The position numbers and the translations under genes were made by a program. Below, one piece after another: positions 16,644 to 23,988 of a stretch of 35,375 bases of DNA. A model generated the notes under the pieces. It was given only the letters and a program-made list of their open reading frames with translations. It was not told the DNA's origin and did no database searches. The stretch's first letter is position 1; each line of letters opens with the position of its first letter. This stretch comes from Desulfobacterales bacterium (GTDB lineage Bacteria > Desulfobacterota > Desulfobacteria > Desulfobacterales > JAHEIW01), in NCBI GenBank assembly GCA_020348305.1, contig CP070746.1, positions 499,610 to 534,984 on the forward strand, in the 5' to 3' direction.

Positions 16644-17906
16644 TCACTTCAATAGCACCAGACTCAACCATGGCAGGTAGGTAATAATCGCAAGACAGAG
16701 CAGCAGTATTGCGATGAACGGCAGTGAGGCAACATAAAGATTTAAGACCGGTCGTTCAAAACGCATACTGGAAATAAATAGATTGATTCCTAGGGGAGGA
16801 AGACTGGCGCCTATCTCCAGATTGGTGAGAAAGATGATTCCAAGATGAATTGGGTCAATACCATAAGCCTGGCCGATGGGTGTAAGCAAAGGGACCACAA
16901 CGACCAGTGCGGAAAAAATGCCCATCGTACATCCAACAGCCAGCAGAAACAAATTGAGAACCACCAGGAAAAGGAATCGGCTTTCAATGTTGGTTTTGAA
17001 AAAATCCAACAATCTCATCGGGATTTCTGCATCGATTAAATAGTTTGTCAGCCCCATAGCCGCGCCGAGAATGATTAAAACCCCACCCACCAGCACCATG
17101 CTTTTTTTCATGATTTCCGGCAGCTCTCTGTATTTGATATCGCGGTAGATGACCACTTCCACCAACAATACATAGACGGCCGTGATCGCAGCGGCTTCAC
17201 TAACGGCGAAAAATCCGCTGTAAATACCTCCCAACACCACTACCGGCAAGGGTAATTCCCATATAGATTCCTTAAAGGCATTGATGAGTTCTCCCAGCTG
17301 GAATCTTGTTTTTGGGACATCCGCCCGAAAGGATCGAATAACACTAAAAGCGGATAGCAAAACCACCAGGAGGATTCCAGGCAGAATGCCCGCGATAAAA
17401 AGCTGGTCTATTCTAACCTTGGCAACAATTGCATAAATAATCAAGGGCAGGCTGGGGGGAAACAAAAGGCCCAATGTGCCTGAAGTCGTTAACAAGCCCA
17501 GCGAAAAAAGTTCCGGATATTTCCCGCGCTTCATGGCCGGCAGAAGGATCCCGCCCAGGGCGATAATTGTCAAACCAGTGGCACCGGTTAACGCCGTGAA
17601 GACGGCACATGTGATCAGGGCGATTACAGATAAACCTCCCGGTAGCCAGCCTAAAATCGCATTGGACAGCCGGATCAATCTTTTCGGCGCCCCACTTTCG
17701 GAAAGAAGATATCCCGCAAACGTAAACAGAGGGATGGCTACCAGAACCGGGGTGGTCGCCATTCGATGCATCTCAATGATTACAGCCGAGAGATCGATTT
17801 GACTGGAGGAAAACAAATAGAGCGCCAAACCGGAAATAACGACAAAAATCGGCGCACCGATGAGCAGGAGGATGATGGTAAGGATAACAGTCAGCAGCAG
17901 GATCAT
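16644..17906 (-). CDS. TRAP transporter large permease (DctM-like)
   Basis: A 420-residue, very hydrophobic DctM-family protein, the sodium-driven transport subunit of tripartite ATP-independent periplasmic (TRAP) systems. It has the typical opening (LTVILTIILLLIGAPIFVV), LFTFAGYLLSESG, the TGLTIIALGGILLPAM and LGLLFPPSLPLIIYA segments, and the late LGIIFLTNLEIGASLPPLGINLF stretch described here in pieces. Length is normal. Its start overlaps the small permease stop by 4 bases. The subfamily matches TRAP systems with a TatT-type lipoprotein, the gene order seen upstream. Confidence 0.93.
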   Translation of the reverse strand: MILLLTVILTIILLLIGAPIFVVISGLALYLFSSSQIDLSAVIIEMHRMATTPVLVAIPLFTFAGYLLSESGAPKRLIRLSNAILGWLPGGLSVIALITCAVFTALTGATGLTIIALGGILLPAMKRGKYPELFSLGLLTTSGTLGLLFPPSLPLIIYAIVAKVRIDQLFIAGILPGILLVVLLSAFSVIRSFRADVPKTRFQLGELINAFKESIWELPLPVVVLGGIYSGFFAVSEAAAITAVYVLLVEVVIYRDIKYRELPEIMKKSMVLVGGVLIILGAAMGLTNYLIDAEIPMRLLDFFKTNIESRFLFLVVLNLFLLAVGCTMGIFSALVVVVPLLTPIGQAYGIDPIHLGIIFLTNLEIGASLPPLGINLFISSMRFERPVLNLYVASLPFIAILLLCLAIITYLPWLSLVLLK

Positions 17907-18418
17907 AGTTTTTTATTGAGTCCCGGGTCCGAATCAGGCGTTAAAATTTTAGCAAGTTCCTTGAAGAAACGCAGTGCGAAACGGAAGGTCATTAATCCAA
18001 ACGTCATAGGGATGATAAATTCGAGTATCCAGGCTGGAATTCCTAAAAAGGTGGTGCTTTCCATCTGAACTTCGAAATTTATAAATTTTATCGCCGCATA
18101 GGTAAGAAGACCGCAAATACATAGGGAACATAACTGGGCTATTGCCTTAAGGTAAATCTCTCCCCTCCCGGACACCCATCGCGAGAATACTTCAATCGTA
18201 ATATGCTTACCCTCCTTGGTGGCCAAGGCTGCACCGATAAAGCCCACCCAAACGACCAGGTATCTGACCAGCACATCTGCCCAGGATAAACCGGTGGCAA
18301 AGAAATTTCTCAGAACAATCTGCAAAAACGCCACGAGAATCATGAGGCTCAATAAAAAAACCACCAGGGTTTTCTCCACTCGAGAGATGAATTCATCCAA
18401 CTGATCCCATCGATTCAT
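17903..18418 (-). CDS. TRAP transporter small permease (DctQ-like)
   Basis: A 171-residue protein with four predicted membrane helices, the DctQ subunit that stabilises the large permease. The middle part RYLVVWVGFIGAALATKEGKHITIEVF is the conserved DctQ signature (seen as RYLVVWVGF followed by GKHITIE). It overlaps the binding-protein gene upstream and the large permease downstream by 4 bases each, so all three are translationally coupled. Confidence 0.92.
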   Translation of the reverse strand: MNRWDQLDEFISRVEKTLVVFLLSLMILVAFLQIVLRNFFATGLSWADVLVRYLVVWVGFIGAALATKEGKHITIEVFSRWVSGRGEIYLKAIAQLCSLCICGLLTYAAIKFINFEVQMESTTFLGIPAWILEFIIPMTFGLMTFRFALRFFKELAKILTPDSDPGLNKKL

Positions 18419-19443
18419 TGCTTATTTTCTCCGCGAAACGTTTTCAGGTGCCCTTCCACGGCTTCTCTGGTCTTTTTGGAGAAGCTTTTTTTGCCCAAAC
18501 GTTTCATCGCCCTATCGGATAGATCTTTGAATTCTTTGATCTGGTCCTGCGATGGTTTTAAAATTTTTACACCGTGCTTGGCCATCACCTGGAGGGCGTC
18601 TTGATTTTCTTTGCGAATGACACGTTTTAGTTGGTCCATATGTTGTTGGAAACTTTCCCGCAGCAATTTCTGATGCTCCGGTGATATCTTTTGAAATACA
18701 TTTTTTTTTACAACGAGCGCTCCTACCAGAAAGATGAGAGGGACATCGGTTATATATTTCGTTTTGGTGAACCATTGCATGGCGATGGCGCCAGATGGTG
18801 GTGCATACACCACATCCACCAATCCCGTTTGAAGCCCAACCAGCACATCAGGCACCGAGAGGGGAATCGCCATCACTTGGGCTTCGTTAAATACAGCTTT
18901 TGCCATCGGTGAATCTTCCCATGTCCAGACCTTAGCCTTTTTAAGTTTGTCCAGGGTGTCAACAGGGACGGTGGACATCAGGCGGACAAATCCGCCTTCA
19001 GACCACCCCAGCATGATATATCCCTTTGTGTCGAATCCCTTTTTGAAAAAGGCATCCATCTTGTCGATAACATAATCAACTTCTTCATAGTTTTTGAAAA
19101 GGAAGGGAATTTGAAATACGTCCATTTCGTGAAATATCGCCGACAGACCTGATGAGGTGAGGACCGCTCCCTGAATTTGACCAATGTACATCTTGCGAAT
19201 CATGTCTTTTTCATCGCCCAATACGCCACCAGGATATATTCTGAACCGGACTTGGTTGTTCGTTTTTTTGGATATCTCTTCATTGACAGCGTTGAATGTC
19301 TGTATCCAGGAGCTACCCTCGGGGGCTAGGGTGGCAATTTTTATTACTTGGGCTTTTTGTGCCCCGGCAACCGGTGTTCCCAGAAATGAAAATAATATCA
19401 ACATGCAAAATGCGATAGCCTTCATTTCAGCCCGTGCGTTCAT
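18415..19443 (-). CDS. TRAP transporter substrate-binding protein (DctP/TatP-like)
   Basis: A 342-residue periplasmic binding protein with a signal peptide ending near VAGA-QKAQ. KIATLAPEGSSW and the RFRIYPGGVLGDEKDMIRKM stretch (in pieces RFRIYPGGVLG, MIRKMYIGQIQ) are DctP family hallmarks. At the place where most DctP proteins have the arginine that clamps the substrate carboxylate, this one reads KVWTWEDSPMAKA, with no Arg. The same change is known in the Treponema TatP protein, which works with a TPR lipoprotein and has a hydrophobic ligand pocket. This favours a hydrophobic ligand (inference). AGAGGAG precedes the ATG. It follows the TPR lipoprotein gene after 14 bases. Confidence 0.93.
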   Translation of the reverse strand: MNARAEMKAIAFCMLILFSFLGTPVAGAQKAQVIKIATLAPEGSSWIQTFNAVNEEISKKTNNQVRFRIYPGGVLGDEKDMIRKMYIGQIQGAVLTSSGLSAIFHEMDVFQIPFLFKNYEEVDYVIDKMDAFFKKGFDTKGYIMLGWSEGGFVRLMSTVPVDTLDKLKKAKVWTWEDSPMAKAVFNEAQVMAIPLSVPDVLVGLQTGLVDVVYAPPSGAIAMQWFTKTKYITDVPLIFLVGALVVKKNVFQKISPEHQKLLRESFQQHMDQLKRVIRKENQDALQVMAKHGVKILKPSQDQIKEFKDLSDRAMKRLGKKSFSKKTREAVEGHLKTFRGENKQ

Positions 19444-19457
19444 CCGTTTTTCTCCTC

Positions 19458-20336
19458 TTAGAAATATTCATCAACCTGGTTTAGCATTTCATTTGCTCTA
19501 TTGTGTGCTACGGTATTAAGTAAGGTCAGCTCAGGTACAATATCAGCCGGTGTTTCCAGGACCTTCTCAAGAATGGATATGTAAAGTTCTTTGTCGAACG
19601 CTCTCTTAGCGTAGTGGTTCGCGTAATAAATATTGGCCATTAAAAATTTTCCTTGACCAAGCGCTATGGCCTTCAGAAAATGCTGCCGCGCCAAATTCAA
19701 ATCTCCGCCGGCCATTTTAGGTCTGGATGCATACCACACTCCCATAAAGAGATGGGGGCCGCCATAATAAAATCCTTCATCAAGATCTAACACTCTTTTC
19801 ATCAACAATTCAACCCTGGGAAGCTCGGCCAACGCTTCCATGGACCCCATGTTCAGTCGTATCCAGTTACCCCAACACATCGCTGTCCAAAACATATAAG
19901 GGACATCCTTTTTTCCTAAATCTTTTAAGCCGGTTTCAAAGTCATCAAACGGTCGTGATACTGGATTTTTGAACCCTTTTTGCTCCATTGATCGTAACGC
20001 ATAATCTTTGGCCCTCTTATACAGTACGGTGGCGTAAACTTTATCCTGCGTCTCCACGAAGGCCGATGCAAAGGTGGCATAGCCTTGGGCGGCGGCAATC
20101 AACAGCCGCTCATTATCCGGCCATGCTTCCACCATGCCGTCCATGAGCAACAGATAGGCCGGCATCCCTTCGCGAATAACTCGTGTGTCGGATTGTTTAT
20201 AGGAAGATTTGGCAATATCCTCCAACAGTGTAGCCGTAGCTCCCACTGTTAGTTTTTTTTGAGAAGCACAGGCTGTGGGAAGGATAATCAGCAGCAATAT
20301 CAGGATAATCCATAGCAAAAACCGTGGGGCCCGCAT
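19458..20336 (-). CDS. TRAP-associated TPR lipoprotein (TatT-like)
   Basis: A 292-residue protein with a lipoprotein signal (hydrophobic core then PTAC at about 20-23) and a helical, TPR-like body. Features such as YLLLMDGMVEAWP, AAAQGYATFASAFVE, the PRVELLMKRVLDLDE repeat and the FMGVWYASRP helix match the TatT family of TRAP-T-associated proteins. TatT forms a trimer that holds three TRAP binding proteins in the periplasm of Treponema. It is the first gene of the TRAP operon, 14 bases ahead of the binding protein, behind a near-consensus promoter and a GAGGTGA ribosome binding site. This makes the transporter a TPAT rather than a standard C4-dicarboxylate TRAP. Confidence 0.88.
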   Translation of the reverse strand: MRAPRFLLWIILILLLIILPTACASQKKLTVGATATLLEDIAKSSYKQSDTRVIREGMPAYLLLMDGMVEAWPDNERLLIAAAQGYATFASAFVETQDKVYATVLYKRAKDYALRSMEQKGFKNPVSRPFDDFETGLKDLGKKDVPYMFWTAMCWGNWIRLNMGSMEALAELPRVELLMKRVLDLDEGFYYGGPHLFMGVWYASRPKMAGGDLNLARQHFLKAIALGQGKFLMANIYYANHYAKRAFDKELYISILEKVLETPADIVPELTLLNTVAHNRANEMLNQVDEYF

Positions 20337-20383
20337 CTATTTCACCTCAATCGCATGAAGGATGTTTGGTTCTTGATTACTGA

Positions 20384-20412
20384 CTTATATTGCCAAATCG
20401 GTCCGGTGTCAA
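20384..20412 (-). promoter_or_regulatory. Near-consensus sigma70 promoter of the TPAT operon
   Basis: On the minus strand TTGACA (20407-20412) is followed after exactly 17 bases by TATAAG (20384-20389), 11 of 12 consensus matches. Transcription would start near 20377, giving a leader of about 40 bases before the TPR lipoprotein start at 20336. This is the best promoter in the window and implies strong, possibly constitutive, expression. Confidence 0.75.
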
Positions 20413-20592
20413 CTTTAGGGAAAGTAATGGGTCATTCTGAATGAAGTAGTATATGTAAGCAAAGATTGTGGGTCAAGAGAAAAAGACCACAATATATTGT
20501 AGTTATTACGATTCGCTGAGAAAGAATATCGCGGCAAATGCATTATGGAGTGTGTGAAAACGTTTATAAACAGTGGCTGTTTGAGTCAACGA

Positions 20593-20708
20593 CCATCCCG
20601 GCCTGAGGTCGGGATGGCTTGGATTTTCGGCCATAGGCCGCAAAGACAAGGGCACAACCGTGCCCTGATCGTTGCGTTTGCAACCGGGTGCGAAGTCCCG
20701 CCGCGGGA
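20593..20708. ncRNA. Five consecutive hairpins: candidate structured RNA or palindromic repeat element
   Basis: Five stem-loops follow each other in 116 bases. Stem 1 pairs CCATCCCG with CGGGATGG (20593-20617; 11 bp including one G-U pair, TGA loop). Stem 2 pairs CGGCC with GGCCG (20628-20640). Stem 3 pairs AGGGCAC with GTGCCCT (20649-20666). Stem 4 pairs GTTGC with GCAAC (20671-20684). Stem 5 pairs TCCCG with CGGGA (20696-20708). The block is GC-rich within AT-rich flanks. All stems fold on either strand, so direction is unknown. It could be a noncoding RNA, or a REP-like or MITE-like repeat. I do not recognise a known family. Confidence 0.45.
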
Positions 20709-20769
20709 TTTGAAGGCAAACAATCACCGCCACATATGTGTAATTCGGGAGATCTTTATCAAGGGTCAT

Positions 20770-20798
20770 AAAAAAAGGCGGTTTGATACAAACCACCT
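20770..20798 (-). terminator. Rho-independent terminator of the small lipoprotein gene
   Basis: Read on the minus strand, AGGTGGTTTG and CAAACCGCCT pair as a 10-bp stem (one U-G wobble) with a TAT loop, followed by seven U. It lies about 135 bases after the stop of the small lipoprotein gene. On the plus strand the same stem has an A-C mismatch and a shorter U tract, so minus is the likely active direction. Confidence 0.8.
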
Positions 20799-20932
20799 CT
20801 TTTATCTATATGAATGAATTAATATAGAATTACTCAACCAATTCAGAATGGTTTACCTGAATTGCAAATGTGATGCACGCAGGGTTTAGGTTCTAAAAAA
20901 TCTTCTCTTATTTATATTCCGGTGATGCGCCG

Positions 20933-21142
20933 TTACTCCGCTGGGATGTAGGGTATTTCTTTGCCCCACCATCCTTGATCTTGGGATTTGCTGGCATCTT
21001 CAGCAGTCACATCTTGGTATCCCCACCAGCTGAAAAACATATGATCATTGGTTTTATATAAGGTATCATGTGCTAAAAACTCATCACTACATGCACCAAT
21101 GATTAATGCCAGTAAAATCAAAACAATTAGTTTTTTCATCAT
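20933..21142 (-). CDS. Small lipoprotein of unknown function
   Basis: A 69-residue protein with a clean lipoprotein signal (MMKKLIVLILLALIIGAC, lipid-modified Cys at about 18). The mature part is ~50 residues, rich in Trp and acidic residues: FFSWWGYQDVTAEDA, then QGWWGKEIPYIP. A perfect AAAGGAGG ribosome binding site stands just before two adjacent ATG codons, and a terminator follows, so this is a complete single-gene unit. I do not recognise a family. The twin WWG motifs look like a conserved feature. It would be anchored to the inner or outer membrane on the periplasmic side. Confidence 0.85.
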   Translation of the reverse strand: MMKKLIVLILLALIIGACSDEFLAHDTLYKTNDHMFFSWWGYQDVTAEDASKSQDQGWWGKEIPYIPAE

Positions 21143-21204
21143 TTTACCTCCTTTTTAATCAGATTATCGACAACCCCAATGCTTCGTCTCTTTTAAACTT
21201 TCGC

Positions 21205-21222
21205 ATACTATAATCATAGTAT
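21205..21222. promoter_or_regulatory. 18-bp operator-like palindrome upstream of the small lipoprotein
   Basis: ATACTAT (21205-21211) and ATAGTAT (21216-21222) form a perfect dyad with a 4-base centre, 63 bases upstream of the small lipoprotein start. On the minus strand the palindrome includes TATAGT, a possible -10 box, so a bound regulator would cover the promoter. Confidence 0.4.
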
Positions 21223-21286
21223 CTTAAATGTCTATAGAATAAAGGCGTATTAAGTGCAAGAAAATTATCCTGCGATGTTCAAAGAA

Positions 21287-21313
21287 AATACAAAATGATA
21301 TTCATTTTGTATT
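21287..21313. promoter_or_regulatory. 27-bp AT-rich palindrome
   Basis: AATACAAAATGA (21287-21298) and TCATTTTGTATT (21302-21313) are perfect 12-bp inverted repeats around a TAT centre. The low GC content makes a strong terminator unlikely. The location in the middle of a divergent promoter region suits a DNA-binding site for a dimeric regulator. Confidence 0.45.
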
Positions 21314-21519
21314 GGCGGTTACTTAAATAGCAAGAGTCATACCATTTTTCCGATATGTTTTTATTACGAATAATTTTATATAGTTAACACTCATTTTTTG
21401 ACCCCGGCTGCCAGTGCAAAACTCTTTTTTTATATGATTTCTGTGAATTTTGTTACACATTGAGAAGAATTATACACAATCGAAGTAAACTTTAAATTGG
21501 CTAAAGTTTGGGCTCCGAT

Positions 21520-21548
21520 TTGCCGATGACTAATATGTTCATCGGTAA
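21520..21548 (+). promoter_or_regulatory. Leader stem-loop of the lipoprotein-protease operon
   Basis: TTGCCGATGA (21520-21529) pairs with TCATCGGTAA (21539-21548), 10 bp with one G-U, around a 9-base loop. It ends 26 bases before the GTG start at 21575 and 7 bases before the ribosome binding site, so it could shape translation or mRNA stability. Confidence 0.35.
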
Positions 21549-21574
21549 ATTCGCGATAGGAGCTCAACTAGACG

Positions 21575-22243
21575 GTGCCCAACACTATTCAACGCGTCAC
21601 ATTATTTCCTCTTCTGTCCCTCCTGTTGATTTTTTTTTGTCTGGTCGGTTGTGTTTCACCTGGGCCTAAAGTGCATCCCGAATTTGAGACTAGAGTTCAG
21701 CAGATAACAAAACCCGTACTCATGCCCCCTGACGTTAAGGTTTTTGAAGCCTTAGCCGGTGGTGTAGTTGTATTGAGAGACGACTGGAGTGCCGTCGGTC
21801 GAGAAAACCTGAAAAATGCGATTGTAAACGGGTTCAGTGAAAAAAATTGCATCGTCAAGCCCTTGGATCCCGCTATTGAAATCACTGAGGAACTGCAGGA
21901 GATTCAATCACTTTATAAAGTAGTGAATAAATCAATTCGATTGCAGGCTTGCGGCTCACAGATTTCTTCCGGTGGAAAGCGTTTCATTGATTATTCAGTC
22001 GGTTCTCTTGAGAGCATACTATCAAAGCTTGATGCTGATGCGATGATTTTTGTCTGTGGTCTCGAAGAAGTTTCGAAAGGTAAAACAAGGGCTGTAATTA
22101 ATTTGGCGGTGGCCGATCCTTCCGGAGCCATCATCTGGTATGCCGTTCAAGGTTCCCGCGGCAAGCATGATCTCACCAATTCTAAAAGCGCCGCAGATTT
22201 GGTTCAGAATTTAATCGTTTCTTTCCCCAAGGGTGGTGTATGA
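21575..22243 (+). CDS. Lipoprotein of unknown function
   Basis: A 222-residue protein starting at GTG 21575, with ATAGGAGC about 12 bases upstream. A signal peptide with lipobox LVGC (lipid-modified Cys at about 26) marks it as a lipoprotein. The mature part alternates strands and helices, with LDADAMIFVCGLEEV and VINLAVADPSGAIIWYAV near the end. This pattern recalls nucleotide-free Rossmann-like lipoprotein domains of the CsgG/LpoB kind, but I cannot assign a family. It overlaps the M48 protease gene by 4 bases, so the two are coupled and probably act together in the envelope. Confidence 0.88.
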   Translation: MPNTIQRVTLFPLLSLLLIFFCLVGCVSPGPKVHPEFETRVQQITKPVLMPPDVKVFEALAGGVVVLRDDWSAVGRENLKNAIVNGFSEKNCIVKPLDPAIEITEELQEIQSLYKVVNKSIRLQACGSQISSGGKRFIDYSVGSLESILSKLDADAMIFVCGLEEVSKGKTRAVINLAVADPSGAIIWYAVQGSRGKHDLTNSKSAADLVQNLIVSFPKGGV

Positions 22244-23415
22244 GAAAGGCATTTTTAATCGTTATTTTAGTTTTCTTGGCGGCAGGATGCGCCACAACGG
22301 TGCGTCCTCCGGTGAAGGAAGATTTGCTGAGCAATGAAGACGAAAAGATAATTTGGCGCCGTTCGTTGGAGGAACAAAAATCGCTCAATGCCAGTGTGGT
22401 GATCTTGCAGGATAAAAACCTCGAAGATTATTTAGACCAAATTGTCCAAAAGCTTCAACCAGAAGAGCTGCCGCCGGGAATGTCTTTCAAAGTAGTTGTA
22501 GTCAAAGATCCTTATCTAAACGCTTTCGCATTTCCGAATGGCATAATTTATGTTCATACTGGACTTTTGGCACGCATGGACAACGAGGCTCAGCTTGCAG
22601 GCCTGCTTGCCCATGAGATGGCCCACTGTACGCAACGACATACATTGCGAGCCTTAAGAAGCATCACGGACAAGCCCGCCTTTATGGTTTCTGCTCAACA
22701 AACCTTAGCGGGTCTATCAATGATCCAGGAAGTGGTAAAATTTCTTGGTTTAACGGGTTCTATGACCGCTGTAACCGGTTATGTTCGCGAGCTTGAAAGC
22801 GAGGCCGATACTGTCGGACTTGACTATATGGTATTGGCAGGCTATGATTCTTATGAGGTATTACGTCTTTTTGAACACTTGAAAAGGGAAATTGAACGTG
22901 AGCGGATAACGGAGCCTTTCTTTTTCGGAACTCATCCGAAAGTGCAAGCGCGGATAGACACTATCATGAGCTTGCTTGAAACCAAATACAAGGATAAAAG
23001 AGGCGGAATTAAAAATGCCGAGCTGTTTCTTTCCAAGGTGAACCAAGCGATATTAGAAAATGCCCGGTTGGATCTCAGGATCGGACGCTTTGACATTGCT
23101 CAAAGCGGTGTCGAAAAATATTTGCGAATTAAAAAAAATGATGCTCGCGCATATTACCTAATCGGCGAGATCTATAGACAACGAGGAGAGGAACACGATT
23201 ATGACAAGGCCTTAGCCTATTATCAAAAGGCCATTTTGATTGATTCATCATATGCGGAGCCTCATAAGGCTATCGGGCTAATCCATTATAAAGAGGGGCA
23301 GAGGGTGCTTGCCAAGAAATTTTTTGAATCCTGTTTGTTGTTGGCTCCCGATACCCCTGATAAAGCATATATCCAGGGATATATAAAAAAATGTGTGAAT
23401 GATAGAGAAGGATGA
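22240..23415 (+). CDS. M48-family metalloprotease lipoprotein with TPR repeats (BepA-like)
   Basis: A 391-residue lipoprotein (signal ending LAAGC) with an M48 zinc-protease domain and a C-terminal TPR region. The zinc motif HEMAH is at 125-129, with the third ligand Glu188 in ESEADTVGLDYM. AFAFPNGIIYVHTGLL is the conserved strand before it. TPR-like helices cover about 290-380 (DARAYYLIGEIYRQRGE, then YQKAILIDSSYAEPHKAIG). This layout matches BepA/YfgC-type outer-membrane quality-control proteases. It overlaps both neighbours by 4 bases. The two flanking lipoproteins may be substrates, adaptors or partners (inference). Confidence 0.93.
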   Translation: MRKAFLIVILVFLAAGCATTVRPPVKEDLLSNEDEKIIWRRSLEEQKSLNASVVILQDKNLEDYLDQIVQKLQPEELPPGMSFKVVVVKDPYLNAFAFPNGIIYVHTGLLARMDNEAQLAGLLAHEMAHCTQRHTLRALRSITDKPAFMVSAQQTLAGLSMIQEVVKFLGLTGSMTAVTGYVRELESEADTVGLDYMVLAGYDSYEVLRLFEHLKREIERERITEPFFFGTHPKVQARIDTIMSLLETKYKDKRGGIKNAELFLSKVNQAILENARLDLRIGRFDIAQSGVEKYLRIKKNDARAYYLIGEIYRQRGEEHDYDKALAYYQKAILIDSSYAEPHKAIGLIHYKEGQRVLAKKFFESCLLLAPDTPDKAYIQGYIKKCVNDREG

Positions 23416-23954
23416 TGAAAAAGCTTTTATTCCTAATTTTAATTTTTATTATAGGTTGCGCACATGGAGTCCAAAAGGGTGATTCCACCTACCATTTCGC
23501 AGTAAAGATCCCAAAGGGTTGGTGGCAGCTGGAGACGGACAAATATTTTCTGATTACCAAGGACAATCCCTATCTGCAGTATGCCCTGATTCAAGAGCGT
23601 CCGATTGATAAAGCCTTTCAGCATACAAAGAAGAAATTAGAAAGGGGAATGTTGCCTCAAGAGGCAGCCGATGTTATTCTTGATGAGATTGGTGCAGATA
23701 TAAATGTCTTAAATTTTGAATTGATCGAAAACACGCCTGCCACCATAGACGGGCATGAAGGTTTTAGGATATTATTCACTTATCAAGACAAGAATGGCTC
23801 AACATTCAAAACGCTATACTACGGGTTTATAAAAGGCAATATATTTTATAATTTGCGGTACACGGCGGCCAAACGACATTATTTTCAAAAAGATTTAAAA
23901 ACGTTCGAAAGCTTTCTAGATAGTTTTAGACTCATTAAATCACAAGCAACATAA
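23412..23954 (+). CDS. Lipoprotein of unknown function (PsbP-like length and layout)
   Basis: A 180-residue protein with a lipoprotein signal (FLILIFIIGC, modified Cys at about 16). The body has FAVKIPKGWWQLE near the start and a C-terminal KTFESFLDSFRLI, a layout seen in small envelope proteins with a PsbP/MOG1-like fold; this is a weak structural guess. Translation starts at one of two adjacent ATG codons (23412 or 23415) overlapping the protease stop, with GAGAAGG upstream. It is the last gene of the three-gene lipoprotein operon and faces the acyltransferase gene, only 34 bases away. Confidence 0.85.
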   Translation: MMKKLLFLILIFIIGCAHGVQKGDSTYHFAVKIPKGWWQLETDKYFLITKDNPYLQYALIQERPIDKAFQHTKKKLERGMLPQEAADVILDEIGADINVLNFELIENTPATIDGHEGFRILFTYQDKNGSTFKTLYYGFIKGNIFYNLRYTAAKRHYFQKDLKTFESFLDSFRLIKSQAT

Positions 23955-23988
23955 GTAATCGAACTGTTTATGGGTCTGGCCGCCTATA

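Larger units (their letters stand above)
20337..20932. other. Intergenic region with promoter, hairpin array and terminator
   Basis: This 596-base gap holds the TPAT promoter (20384-20412), an imperfect inverted repeat (20465-20474 with 20485-20493), a GC-rich array of hairpins (20593-20708) and the terminator of the next minus-strand gene (20770-20798). Two overlapping open frames of 90-96 codons cross it, but they run through the hairpins, have no ribosome binding sites and are not called. Confidence 0.6.
21143..21574. other. AT-rich divergent intergenic region with three palindromes
   Basis: This 432-base gap lies between the divergent small lipoprotein and the lipoprotein-protease operon. 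It contains perfect inverted repeats at 21205-21222, 21287-21313 and a stem-loop at 21520-21548, listed separately. A weak plus-strand promoter is possible (TTGTTA at 21450, TATACA at 21471, 15-base spacer). Nothing else is visible. Confidence 0.55.

Noticed and set aside
20465..20493. Imperfect inverted repeat as a terminator
   Set aside because: It has a bulge and no U tract on either strand, and no gene ends near it.
20506..20796. A 96-codon minus-strand frame (and a 90-codon plus frame at 20545-20817) over the hairpin array
   Set aside because: Both run through the hairpin stems and the terminator, lack ribosome binding sites and show no recognisable domain.
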